From contig NZ_BMIF01000007.1 of NCBI RefSeq assembly GCF_014641695.1, forward strand, positions 1 through 64,000: a stretch of DNA of 64,000 nucleotides. The letters run 5' to 3'. The translations under genes were made by a program, and so were the position numbers. Under the pieces are notes generated by a model that did not search any database, was not told where the DNA came from, and saw only the letters and a program-made list of their open reading frames with translations. Shown here one piece after another: positions 1-6,741 of this stretch. The first letter of the stretch is position 1. Each line of letters begins with the position of its first letter. This DNA comes from Nitratireductor aestuarii. GTDB lineage: Bacteria > Pseudomonadota > Alphaproteobacteria > Rhizobiales > Rhizobiaceae.

Positions 1-2
1 CC

Positions 3-53
3 GACATTGGCGACCTGCTGCCGTTCAACTTCTCCAAGGCAAATGCCAAATAA
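3..53 (+). CDS. C-terminal fragment of an unidentified protein
   Basis: The window opens inside an open frame that ends at a TAA, giving the tail DIGDLLPFNFSKANAK. The short Leu-Leu-Pro-Phe-Asn ending is reminiscent of the C-terminus of IS66-type transposases, but 16 residues are too few to decide. The next 200 bases have no convincing gene, which would fit the edge of a mobile element. The frame choice is an inference from the sensible tail and stop; the identity is open. Confidence 0.35.
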   Translation, partial: DIGDLLPFNFSKANAK

Positions 54-247
54 AGCTGGATACGGCTAGAACCCGTGCGCGATTACGCCTGAAGAGGCCG
101 TCTAGGCGCATCGAAAATCGCGCTTACCGATGCTCCACCAACAGTCTGCGGTTCGCTTCAAAGAGTGCCACTATGTGACGGGTGCTCATGGGGTATCTCC
201 GGGAGGGCAGAAAGGGAGCGGGATGGTACGGCCTCACTCCCATTGAG

Positions 248-273
248 GGTTCCTATTGCTGGTTCCTATTGCT
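248..273. repeat. Tandem duplication of a 13-base unit
   Basis: The 13-mer GGTTCCTATTGCT occurs twice head to tail without a spacer. It overlaps the 3' end of the small minus-strand ORF at 266-508, so one copy reaches into its last codons and stop. It looks like a simple slippage duplication. No function is apparent. Confidence 0.7.
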
Positions 274-508
274 GGTCTCGGCTTGCGTGGTACTCAATGC
301 CTGCCTTCTGGTCTTCCCTCCATGCCTCTATCCAGCTGGTGAGGTCCTCCCCGTTCTGCCAATCACGGAGGAATAGGTGGACCTCGAAGTCCTCAAGATG
401 CTCAAGAGCAAAGCCTATAGCGGCAACAGGGTCTTTAATCAGGCTGAGGATTTCAGCATCGGTGGTAGAGGCGGTGAGAAGAGGGAAGATGTTTTTTCCG
501 GTAGCCAT
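266..508 (-). CDS. Small hypothetical protein, 80 aa
   Basis: An 80-residue acidic soluble protein beginning MATGKNIFPL, with a helix-like acidic and aromatic C-terminal half (DWQNGEDLTSWIEAW). No family is recognised. It is judged a gene because a GGAGA ribosome-binding site lies about seven bases before the ATG and the composition looks protein-like, unlike the other frames here. It stands alone: 227 bases without a clear gene separate it from the DUF1194 gene, and the stretch towards position 53 is also empty. It may be accessory cargo. Confidence 0.5.
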   Translation of the reverse strand: MATGKNIFPLLTASTTDAEILSLIKDPVAAIGFALEHLEDFEVHLFLRDWQNGEDLTSWIEAWREDQKAGIEYHASRDQQ

Positions 509-735
509 AGGTCTGTCTCCATAGGTTGAACCTGCTAGGTTTAACTGCTATGGTTTTCAAATCGGAAGCAAAGAAAAGCCCAATGTTTTCAATGCTTGGA
601 CTTGTGGAGGAGCGATTTCGAGTCTCTCATCGCCCACCATTCCACCCCCCCTTCACAATAAAGCTTTTCTCTGAAGCCGATGCTATGTGGTTGTGTCCAA
701 ACACGACCTATTGGCCAGTGCAGTTTCCCATTTGA

Positions 736-1626
736 TCAGCGGCGCTGATTTTCAGGGCGGTTGGAGGGCCACTGGAAGTTTTCCGGGCTATACCTGTTTC
801 GGAGAGGGTCTTCGCGATATAGTTTTTCGCCTATCATGCAGTCGTAGGGGCTTTCTGCACGAGCCAGCACAACGGTTGGCTTGTCATGTCCAGAAGGAAT
901 TTTCTGGGATGTCTCCAATATCAACTTGCGGCGTATGGCAGCCGGAAACTCCGACCAATCCGTAACCGGAATCACGAACGAGCCTGGCCCTCCGGAGACA
1001 CAACTGCGGAAGTACACGTCGAGATTCGCCAGGTCGTTGTCGCTGAAATCAACCTGGTCGGTCATCAGCGGCAGACCATTGATAACTATACCCTCGGCAA
1101 CAGCCCGATCGCGAGCCTCCGTGACAGGCGGACCCTCGTTGTTCGTTCCGTCGCCCGAGACGTCGATTACGCGCCTTATCCCTTCATGCGGATTCTGATC
1201 AAACAGGTTCATGCTAAAGTTGATCGCACCCGAGATCGAGGTGCGCCGGGGCTGATATGAAGGCACGCGATCCAACTTCTTCGCGAAAGCCTCTGCATCC
1301 TCCATGTTCGCAATAATAGTCCAGGGCACCACCATCTTCTGCCATGTGACGCCAGCCCATTCGAAGAAAGTCACTGAGATACGGCCATAGGGCCCGGACA
1401 TTATCGCGCGAACAACATCAGGGTCTGTCAACGCTGCCGCATATCCCTCACGTTGCAACATCAACTCGTCTGGTGTCATGGAGGTGGAAATATCAACTGC
1501 CAGCACCAGTTCCAGATCTACCTTCTCACCGGCATATGACGCGCAAAGCGTGGCAGCCGACAAGCCGAGGGCAAGAACGAAACTGAGCGGAGATCTCCTC
1601 ATAAATATATCATACCAGCTTTTCAT
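736..1626 (-). CDS. DUF1194 domain-containing protein, exported, von Willebrand A-like
   Basis: A 296-residue protein. The N-terminus is a signal peptide: MRR, a hydrophobic stretch FVLALGLSAATLCA, then a likely cleavage after SYA. The mature part starts with VDLELVLAVDISTSM, where DxSxS is the metal-ion-dependent adhesion-site motif of vWA folds, and a later ISGDGTNN-like segment (VIDVSGDGTNNEG) supports the DUF1194 family, common in rhizobia and of unknown function. A periplasmic or secreted binding role is an inference. The start at 1626 overlaps the stop of a short upstream frame as ATGA; the ATG at 1602 (MRRSPL) is an alternative with no better ribosome-binding site. Confidence 0.85.
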   Translation of the reverse strand: MKSWYDIFMRRSPLSFVLALGLSAATLCASYAGEKVDLELVLAVDISTSMTPDELMLQREGYAAALTDPDVVRAIMSGPYGRISVTFFEWAGVTWQKMVVPWTIIANMEDAEAFAKKLDRVPSYQPRRTSISGAINFSMNLFDQNPHEGIRRVIDVSGDGTNNEGPPVTEARDRAVAEGIVINGLPLMTDQVDFSDNDLANLDVYFRSCVSGGPGSFVIPVTDWSEFPAAIRRKLILETSQKIPSGHDKPTVVLARAESPYDCMIGEKLYREDPLRNRYSPENFQWPSNRPENQRR

Positions 1627-1841
1627 TCTCTGGCAAAGTTTAGTCTTTCGAATGCCGTCCTGAAATCGTCCAGCGTCAGTACTCGCGGGCTTTCCGCGTA
1701 AGAAAAATTGCCGTTAATAAAGATCTCGCAAGCCAGTATTTGCCTGTTTACAGCGGAACTGCGAAATACAAAGGATCTCCTGCCGGGAATTCTGACCCTG
1801 CTCGCCCCGTTTCGCCCTCTTCGTGGCCCCCATGGAACCAT
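1623..1841 (-). pseudogene. Possible small or degraded ORF overlapping the DUF1194 start
   Basis: A 72-codon frame whose stop overlaps the DUF1194 ATG by four bases (ATGA), as in a translationally coupled pair. Only the last 37 residues (ILACEIFINGNFSYAESP, then TLDDFRTAFERLNFARE) look like real protein; the first half is Arg/Gly-rich and noise-like. This could be the preserved end of a decayed gene or a short gene with a non-ATG start. No family is recognised, and no ribosome-binding site stands out. Confidence 0.25.
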
Positions 1842-1891
1842 CTCAACTCCCCCTTGTTCGGTCTCACGGGGGAGTTTGAGAGAGGTGACCG

Positions 1892-2818
1892 ATGTTCTTG
1901 CGCGTTGACAAACTGCAGGTGGAACTACCTGCGCCCAAGAGACAGGATCCCAATGCTGCCGCGGCCTTGCAGGAATTGCTTGGCGGTAAATACGGCGAGA
2001 TGTCCACGCTGGGCAACTATCTCTTCCAGAGCTTCAACTTCCGATCCAAGAGCAAGCTGAAACCGTTCTATAGCCTCGTCGCGGCCATTACCGCCGAGGA
2101 GCTGGGGCATGTGGAACTGGTCAGCAACGGCGTCGCCATGCTGAACAACGGACCGGACAGCAAGCTGGACGATACCGGCGACGGCGGCGACATTTCCAAT
2201 GCGCCTTACGAGGCGATGAAGGATATCCGCCTCGCGGGCGCCTTCTTCTCGCATGGCGGCGGGTCGACGCCCGTCAACAGCAACGCCATGAGCTGGAACG
2301 CCGACATGGTTACCACGACTGGTAACGTCGTCGTCGACCTCCTGCACAATTTCCATCTCGAATGCGGTGCGCGTCTTCACAAGCTGCGCGTCTATGAAAG
2401 CCTTAGCGACCCCACGGGGCGCGAAGTCTGTGGTTACCTGCTCGTCCGCGGATCTGTGCACGCCCACGCCTATGCGCTGGCGCTCAAGAAGATCACCGGC
2501 GTCGACCTCGACAAGTTCCTGCCGACCCCGAACATCCCGCTCGACAAGATCCCGGAATGCCAAAAATATCTGGCGGAAGGCTCGCATCGCAGGCTCTACA
2601 CGTTCAGCCCGACCGACTACAAGGAGATGGCTGGCATCTGGGGCAATGGCGAGACGGCGCTGCCGACTGATCCTCCAGGCGAGCTCGAGGTGATCGACGG
2701 CATGCCGGACGGCGGCAAGATTCACGACCTCGTCGGCATCCCATCCGCCTTCACGCCAGACTATGCTCCGGAAGAGATGTTCGAGATCGCGACCAAGCTT
2801 TACAAGAAGTCGCGGTAG
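1892..2818 (+). CDS. Manganese (non-haem) catalase
   Basis: 308 residues, the usual length for manganese catalases, which convert hydrogen peroxide to water and oxygen at a dimanganese centre. The ligands are visible with family spacing: E36 (GGKYGEM), E70 and H73 (AEELGH), E157 (FHLEC) and H190 (GSVHAH). The 33-residue gap between the last two equals that in the Lactobacillus enzyme. The start is supported by AGAGAGGTGA shortly before the ATG. It is monocistronic; the next gene is convergent. There is no signal peptide, so it should act in the cytoplasm. KatN-type catalases of this family are scattered accessory genes in rhizobia. Confidence 0.93.
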   Translation: MFLRVDKLQVELPAPKRQDPNAAAALQELLGGKYGEMSTLGNYLFQSFNFRSKSKLKPFYSLVAAITAEELGHVELVSNGVAMLNNGPDSKLDDTGDGGDISNAPYEAMKDIRLAGAFFSHGGGSTPVNSNAMSWNADMVTTTGNVVVDLLHNFHLECGARLHKLRVYESLSDPTGREVCGYLLVRGSVHAHAYALALKKITGVDLDKFLPTPNIPLDKIPECQKYLAEGSHRRLYTFSPTDYKEMAGIWGNGETALPTDPPGELEVIDGMPDGGKIHDLVGIPSAFTPDYAPEEMFEIATKLYKKSR

Positions 2819-2825
2819 CAGCAGA

Positions 2826-2848
2826 GGCCGGGCGCCTGGCGTCCGGCC
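2826..2848 (+). terminator. GC-rich hairpin after the manganese catalase gene
   Basis: An inverted repeat (GGCCGGGCG and CGTCCGGCC, one mismatch or wobble, 5-base loop) begins seven bases after the catalase stop, between the convergent catalase and kinase genes. There is no U-tract on either strand, so termination is inferred from position and stem only. Confidence 0.4.
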
Positions 2849-2864
2849 ATTCTCAAGGCAAAAA

Positions 2865-4001
2865 TTATTGACCGTTCAGGTTGTAAAGCCGTCCCTCATC
2901 CTGGATCTGGTCGAGCGGTGCGGACATGATCGCCTCAAATCCGTGCCGATTATAGAAGGTCTGCACGTCCCCTGCCCCAAGCAGCCCCATTTCGATGAGT
3001 CGCGAACCGAAGCCGGTGTTCTCCGGTGGTGATACCGGCGGGCCACCTGATTCGCGCCAGTGGAAAACAAGCGTCTTGTCGCCGTTGTTCCAGCGCACTT
3101 CCCAGGAGACCGAAACGCTTCCGGTGGCGTTGGACAGCGCGCCATATTTCAGCGCGTTGGTCATCAGTTCGTGGACCGCAAGCGACATGGAAAGCGCGCC
3201 CTTGGGGCCGATCAGGATCTCACGGCCCTCGAGCAACACCCGCTCCTTCACGCCCAGCGACGATGCGATACCGTCGACGATATCCTCGATGGTGCCGCTG
3301 GAGTTGCGCCCCATTCGGAGCACGTCGTGGGCATTGGCAAGTGCATGGAGCCGGCTGGCGAAGCTCTTCAGGTGCTCACTTTCCACTGCCGTCCGAAAGG
3401 TCTGTGTAGCGATCGCCTGAATGATGCTGAATGTGTTCTTGATTCGGTGCGCGAGCTCGGCGTTGAGGATTGCGGCGATCTTTTCCGCTTCCACCTTGCC
3501 GGTGGTTTCGATCAGCGTGTTCATCACGCCGGCCACGCGGCCCTCGCCATCTAGGATCGGGCTATAGGAGAACGTAAAGTAAGCCTGCTCCATGTGGCCG
3601 TAGCGATTGATGACGAGCGGGTAGTCCTCGATGTAGGTCGCCTCGCCTGCGAAGGCCTTGGCAGCGATCGGCGCCAGTTCCGACCACGCCTCCTCCCAGA
3701 TGACGTGGAGTGGCTTGCCCATGCACTCGGTTTTGTCGCCGAGGATCATGCGGAAGGCATCGTTATAGACGGTGGTGTAGTCAGGCCCCCAGATCACCGC
3801 CTTGGGAAACATGGAGGCAAGCATCATCTGCACTGCTGTCTTGAGTTGTACAGACCAGCCTTCCGGTTCCCCCAAGGGCGTTCGCGCCCAGTCCAATTGC
3901 CTGATCTCTGAGGCAGCTTCGCCTGACCTGGGAACGAAATACAACTCGTCTCTCAAATAGGTTACCCACTGAACGCGTGGCGCAGCAAAGCTGGCTGCCA
4001 C
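2865..4001 (-). CDS. PAS domain, HWE-family sensor histidine kinase
   Basis: 378 residues. The N-terminal 170 form a PAS-like sensory domain (FPKAVIWGPDYTTVYNDAF and YFTFSYSPILDGEGRVAGV). The kinase part belongs to the HWE/HisKA_2 type: H-box AELAHRIKNTFS with phospho-accepting H185, N-box HELMTNALKYG near 277-287, the diagnostic FHWRESGGP near 313-321 and the G-box GFGSRLIE. No membrane segment is seen, so it should be a soluble sensor. No response regulator is adjacent, making it an orphan kinase, common for this class in rhizobia, where members often feed general stress or light signalling. The start is a GTG with a weak upstream AGG; an internal start is possible. Confidence 0.9.
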   Translation of the reverse strand: MAASFAAPRVQWVTYLRDELYFVPRSGEAASEIRQLDWARTPLGEPEGWSVQLKTAVQMMLASMFPKAVIWGPDYTTVYNDAFRMILGDKTECMGKPLHVIWEEAWSELAPIAAKAFAGEATYIEDYPLVINRYGHMEQAYFTFSYSPILDGEGRVAGVMNTLIETTGKVEAEKIAAILNAELAHRIKNTFSIIQAIATQTFRTAVESEHLKSFASRLHALANAHDVLRMGRNSSGTIEDIVDGIASSLGVKERVLLEGREILIGPKGALSMSLAVHELMTNALKYGALSNATGSVSVSWEVRWNNGDKTLVFHWRESGGPPVSPPENTGFGSRLIEMGLLGAGDVQTFYNRHGFEAIMSAPLDQIQDEGRLYNLNGQ

Positions 4002-4144
4002 AGGCCTAACGGCGATGCTTCAAGTCATTATCAAAGCAACATTCAGCGGAAATGTCAAAGCGCGCGAAGAACTTCGCGCGCCTATGAAAATCGACTCCGG
4101 AAACCCTTAAACTCCGGTTTGTCAGGCAAGCTGATCTGCCTCCC

Positions 4145-4360
4145 CTAACCTTCGCAGAAGACCTGCCGGCGGGCGTTCTGGGCGCGGATCTCCTCCACAG
4201 TTTCGGGCGTGTCCCGGCTTGCAGAGAAGGTGATCGGCTTCCAGATCAGGCAGACCTCACTTGGAATCCCGGTTGAAGGGGTCGTCTTGCACCCGGCCAT
4301 CGACGCGAGCAGCATCGGCACGCCTAATGCGAGCGAGATCAGCTTCACGGCGCTTTGCAT
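4145..4360 (-). CDS. Rz1-like outer-membrane spanin lipoprotein
   Basis: 71 residues starting MQSAVKLISLALGVP. It has a lipoprotein signal with lipobox-like LASMAGC, then a short periplasmic part with SEVCLIWKPITFS and DTPETVEEIRAQN, a pattern found in the last gene of lysis cassettes of rhizobial phages. It overlaps the 3' part of the preceding membrane-protein gene by about 100 bases in another frame, the nested arrangement classical for Rz/Rz1. In phages such a lipoprotein pairs with an inner-membrane partner to join the two membranes at lysis. A longer frame upstream exists but its N-terminus is not credible. Confidence 0.7.
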   Translation of the reverse strand: MQSAVKLISLALGVPMLLASMAGCKTTPSTGIPSEVCLIWKPITFSASRDTPETVEEIRAQNARRQVFCEG

Positions 4361-4469
4361 CTTCAGCCTCCTTTTTGGCCCTGCCTGAACTCTCAGCTTT
4401 CGCCCACACCCCGCCCAGGCCAAGAACCGTGGCAACCGCGCCGATGATGTAGGGGAGAAATCGCAACAT
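4257..4469 (-). CDS. Rz-like inner-membrane spanin candidate
   Basis: 70 residues: an N-terminal transmembrane segment (FLPYIIGAVATVLGLGGVW) followed by a charged helical, probably coiled-coil region (AKKEAEDAKRREADLARIRR). Its ATG overlaps the stop of the upstream small membrane-protein gene (ATGA) and its 3' half overlaps the lipoprotein gene out of frame. Sequence identity to known Rz proteins is not evident, so the role is inferred from topology and nesting. It is short for an i-spanin, which fits the minimal cassettes of alphaproteobacterial phages. Confidence 0.6.
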   Translation of the reverse strand: MLRFLPYIIGAVATVLGLGGVWAKAESSGRAKKEAEDAKRREADLARIRRADAARVDGRVQDDPFNRDSK

Positions 4470-4678
4470 CAGATTTCAGACCTCCGGCGACGCAGGTACT
4501 CGGTCGCCAACCCATTGGCGAACAGGAACCAGGGAAGTATGTCAGGCGGCAGGATGCCCTGAATGAGCGACGAGTCTGTATAGGTCGCCATCATGGCGAG
4601 CGAACCGATGCCGGTCTGCAGTCTCGCCCAGAAAATGGTCTCACTATCACGGAAAAACTTACTAATACGGCTCCACAT
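4469..4678 (-). CDS. Small membrane protein, holin candidate
   Basis: 69 residues beginning MWSRISKFFRDSETIF, with two hydrophobic stretches (TGIGSLAMMATYT and ILPPDILPWFLFANGLATEYL) and a basic end RRRRSEI. The size, two likely membrane passes, positive tail and position directly after the muramidase gene suggest a holin that lets the enzyme reach the cell wall. The start is fixed by a GGAGG site seven bases before the ATG, which immediately follows the muramidase stop. No holin family is recognised by sequence. Confidence 0.6.
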   Translation of the reverse strand: MWSRISKFFRDSETIFWARLQTGIGSLAMMATYTDSSLIQGILPPDILPWFLFANGLATEYLRRRRSEI

Positions 4679-4679
4679 G

Positions 4680-5501
4680 TCAGCCTCCAAAAAGGGATAC
4701 GATCTGGTTCCAGAAATAGGTTGCTGCGGCAGCGATGCCTGCGAACACAGCTGCAATTGCGCCTCCAGCGGCTGCGCCTGAGGACTTGGCATTGTCGTTG
4801 GCAGCTTCAGGCTCCGGCTCAGCACGCGTCTCGGGTGCAGCCGGTTCATAGGGCGCTGCTGCCGGTTCAGGTGCCATCGCTAGCGGCTCAGGCGCTGGTG
4901 CTGGCGTTGGCTCAAGCTTTGGCTCGGGCGTTGGCTCTTGCTGGGGTGCCGACGCCGCATCCGCTGGCTCGGGGATTGCGTGAAGCCCACTCTTGGCCAT
5001 TTCCAACGCGTGCTGGCGGACCCCAAGAACCCGGCTTCCCCAGCCCTTGCCAAAGGTGCTCCAGGTCGACAGCCCCTGCATGAAGGCGAGACGGTCGTCA
5101 CAAAGCCGGTTGATCACCAACTCGGGCTTCATTGCGTTGACGGCAGCCAGCGTGCCTGAACCGATGGCGCCATCCTGAGCTACCCCTGCAACCCGCTGCA
5201 GAAACTTGACCGCCCGTCCAGGGCCGCTATTCACCGCAAAATCGAAGACGGCATAGTCGACGCCGAGGGGAAGCAAGTCTGCCTTCACGGCATCCCAATA
5301 GAAGAGTTTGTAGACCCTCTCGACCTCGTTCGGCTTTATGGCCTTCAGGTCTTCGACCGTGCCATCCTGCTTGACGTAGCGTCGGTAATTCGCCAGCGTG
5401 ATGCCCTTGTTGGTGGCTCCGCCAGGGTCCTTCGGATGATTGACGAACCCGCCTTCGTGGGTCAACACGAGCGGCAAGGCCCTACGAAAGTTCGTTTCCA
5501 T
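4680..5501 (-). CDS. Glycoside hydrolase family 108 muramidase with C-terminal membrane tail
   Basis: About 273 residues. The first 170 match the GH108 N-acetylmuramidase plus peptidoglycan-binding arrangement: LTHEGGFVNHPKDPGGATNKG with the catalytic Glu of EGG near residue 16, and FAVNSGPGRAVKFLQRVAGV in the binding part. Then come about 65 residues rich in Pro, Glu and Ala and a hydrophobic end (GGAIAAVFAGIAAAATYFW). There is no N-terminal signal peptide, so export needs a holin or the terminal hydrophobic segment. A well-placed AGGG favours the ATG at 5501 over that at 5507. The family includes phage endolysins and domesticated enzymes such as TtsA used in toxin export. Confidence 0.85.
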   Translation of the reverse strand: METNFRRALPLVLTHEGGFVNHPKDPGGATNKGITLANYRRYVKQDGTVEDLKAIKPNEVERVYKLFYWDAVKADLLPLGVDYAVFDFAVNSGPGRAVKFLQRVAGVAQDGAIGSGTLAAVNAMKPELVINRLCDDRLAFMQGLSTWSTFGKGWGSRVLGVRQHALEMAKSGLHAIPEPADAASAPQQEPTPEPKLEPTPAPAPEPLAMAPEPAAAPYEPAAPETRAEPEPEAANDNAKSSGAAAGGAIAAVFAGIAAAATYFWNQIVSLFGG

Positions 5502-5800
5502 GGCCATCCCTCACATAGGCCTATGCCCTGCTAGAAGAATAAGGGGTGCCAAAAGCCGGAGGAGAAACGCAAGCAACAGAGAACACGCGGCTTGCGGCTA
5601 TCTCATTCAATTACCCGTCAGATTCTTGTTCTTGGTCCGTGGTTGGGTGTATTTCTATCCATGCCGAACCCGAACGATCCCGCGCGATGCGAAGCCAGAT
5701 TGTGTTCGCAGTCCAATTGTCCGAGAAGAACAAGCAGGATCCAAAGAGTCGAATAACACATGAGAGGCGCAGCCAGCCTCCCCTGCCAGGAAGTAGCTAC

Positions 5801-6145
5801 ATGAACCCTGTTCTAGGTACCTATGCAGTGCTGATCGCGGCGATCGTTTGCGAAGTCATAGGGACGTCGTTCCTTGCCGCTTCGCAACAGTTCACCCGGC
5901 TGTGGCCCTCTGTGGCAACGGCTGTCTGCTACGGCGCGTCGTTCTACTTCCTGTCGGTTGCGTTACGCACGCTGCCGATCGGCATTGCCTATGCAATCTG
6001 GAGCGGCCTCGGTATCGTGCTCATCTCGCTCGCCGGATATGTTGTCTACAGGCAGATCCTCGATCTGCCGGCGATCATCGGGATCGGGCTTATTCTGAGC
6101 GGCGTGCTCGTCATCAATCTTTGGTCAAACAGTGTGGTGCACTGA
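5801..6145 (+). CDS. emrE: Small multidrug resistance (EmrE/Qac-type) exporter
   Basis: 114 residues with four transmembrane helices. It resembles EmrE along its whole length: MNPVLGTYAVLIAAIVCEVIGT carries the essential membrane Glu (E18, equal to EmrE E14), FTRLWPS, GIAYAIWSGLGIVLISL and DLPAIIG. Such proteins work as antiparallel dimers that exchange protons for quaternary ammonium and other cationic drugs. The GIAYAIWSG signature puts it in the Qac rather than the guanidine-exporting (Gdx) subtype. AGGA precedes the chosen ATG; an 85-codon open frame upstream lacks protein character. About 300 bases separate it from the divergent muramidase gene and hold no clear site. Confidence 0.92.
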   Translation: MNPVLGTYAVLIAAIVCEVIGTSFLAASQQFTRLWPSVATAVCYGASFYFLSVALRTLPIGIAYAIWSGLGIVLISLAGYVVYRQILDLPAIIGIGLILSGVLVINLWSNSVVH

Positions 6146-6154
6146 AAAATGTAG

Positions 6155-6195
6155 CTCATGCTGGAGCCCTCCTGGTTCGACGGGCTCAGCATGAG
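6155..6195. repeat. REP/RIME-like palindrome
   Basis: The arms CTCATGCTG and CAGCATGAG are perfect inverted copies around a 23-base centre that includes GGTTCGAC. A related half element (TTCGACAAGCTCAGCATGAGGG) follows argC near 17321. Palindromes built on this core are known as dispersed intergenic repeats in rhizobial genomes. Here it lies between the exporter gene and the terminator shared with hupB. Confidence 0.7.
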
Positions 6196-6220
6196 GGTTG
6201 GGTGGCCCTTTCCAGGCAAC

Positions 6221-6250
6221 AAAAAAGGGCCGGCAAACCGGCCCCTTTTT
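6221..6250. terminator. Bidirectional rho-independent terminator between emrE and hupB
   Basis: A GC stem (GGGCCGG and CCGGCCC, short loop CAAA) is flanked by A6 on the left and T5 on the right, so it has a U-tract on both strands. It can end the plus-strand exporter transcript and the minus-strand hupB transcript. Confidence 0.85.
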
Positions 6251-6274
6251 CCCTCTCCTGTCGGAGAAAAACGG

Positions 6275-6550
6275 TTAGCCGTTGACCGCGTCCTTCAGGC
6301 CCTTGCCGGCGGTGAACTTGGGAACGTTCCGTGCCGGAATCTGAACTTCTGCGCCCGTCTGAGGGTTGCGGCCCGTGCTTGCTTCCCGGCGAGACACGCT
6401 GAAGTTGCCAAAGCCAACGAGACGTACATCACCGCCTGCCTTGAGCTCGTTGGAGATTACGGCAAAGACGGCGTCGACTGCCGACTGTGCATCGCCCTTG
6501 GAGATGCCGGCCTTTTCGGCAACGGCAGACACTAGCTCGTTCTTATTCAT
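6275..6550 (-). CDS. hupB: Histone-like DNA-binding protein HU
   Basis: 91 residues starting MNKNELVSAVAEKAGISK. It shows the HU/IHF fold throughout: helical dimerisation part to about residue 45, then the DNA-clasping arm with VGFGNFSVSRREASTGRNPQTG and IPARNVPKFTAGKGLKDAV. The methionine at 6550 is the family start; one three codons upstream is ignored. HU bends and compacts DNA as a dimer. The gene lies directly after lon, as in other Rhizobiaceae and in E. coli, and ends at a strong terminator. Confidence 0.96.
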   Translation of the reverse strand: MNKNELVSAVAEKAGISKGDAQSAVDAVFAVISNELKAGGDVRLVGFGNFSVSRREASTGRNPQTGAEVQIPARNVPKFTAGKGLKDAVNG

Positions 6551-6687
6551 AAACAACAAACCCCTGTTGATGGCGCCCGCAATCGATTCACGGGCAAGGG
6601 CCGCAGTTTAGGAAGAACGCGCGCAATGACCAAGCGCTAAAAGCAGCGGAAACCCATGAATTCCACGGATTCCAACCGTTTTCAGCA

Positions 6688-6715
6688 CAAAAAAGCCGGC
6701 CCTGGGGCCGGCTTC
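6688..6715 (-). terminator. Rho-independent terminator after lon
   Basis: On the minus strand AAGCCGGCCC and GGGCCGGCTT pair around a 2-base loop and are followed by T6. It separates lon from hupB, so hupB must have its own promoter in the roughly 140 bases between the hairpin and its start. Confidence 0.85.
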
Positions 6716-6741
6716 TTCGAAATTCATCCAAGAACGCTTGC

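Noticed and set aside
4145-5507. Prophage
   Set aside because: Only lysis functions are present. No integrase, capsid, tail or replication genes and no attachment-site repeats were seen around them.
5508-5800. Guanidine-II (mini-ykkC) riboswitch before the SMR gene
   Set aside because: The expected pair of small hairpins with ACGR loops is absent, and the protein is of the Qac/EmrE rather than the Gdx subtype.
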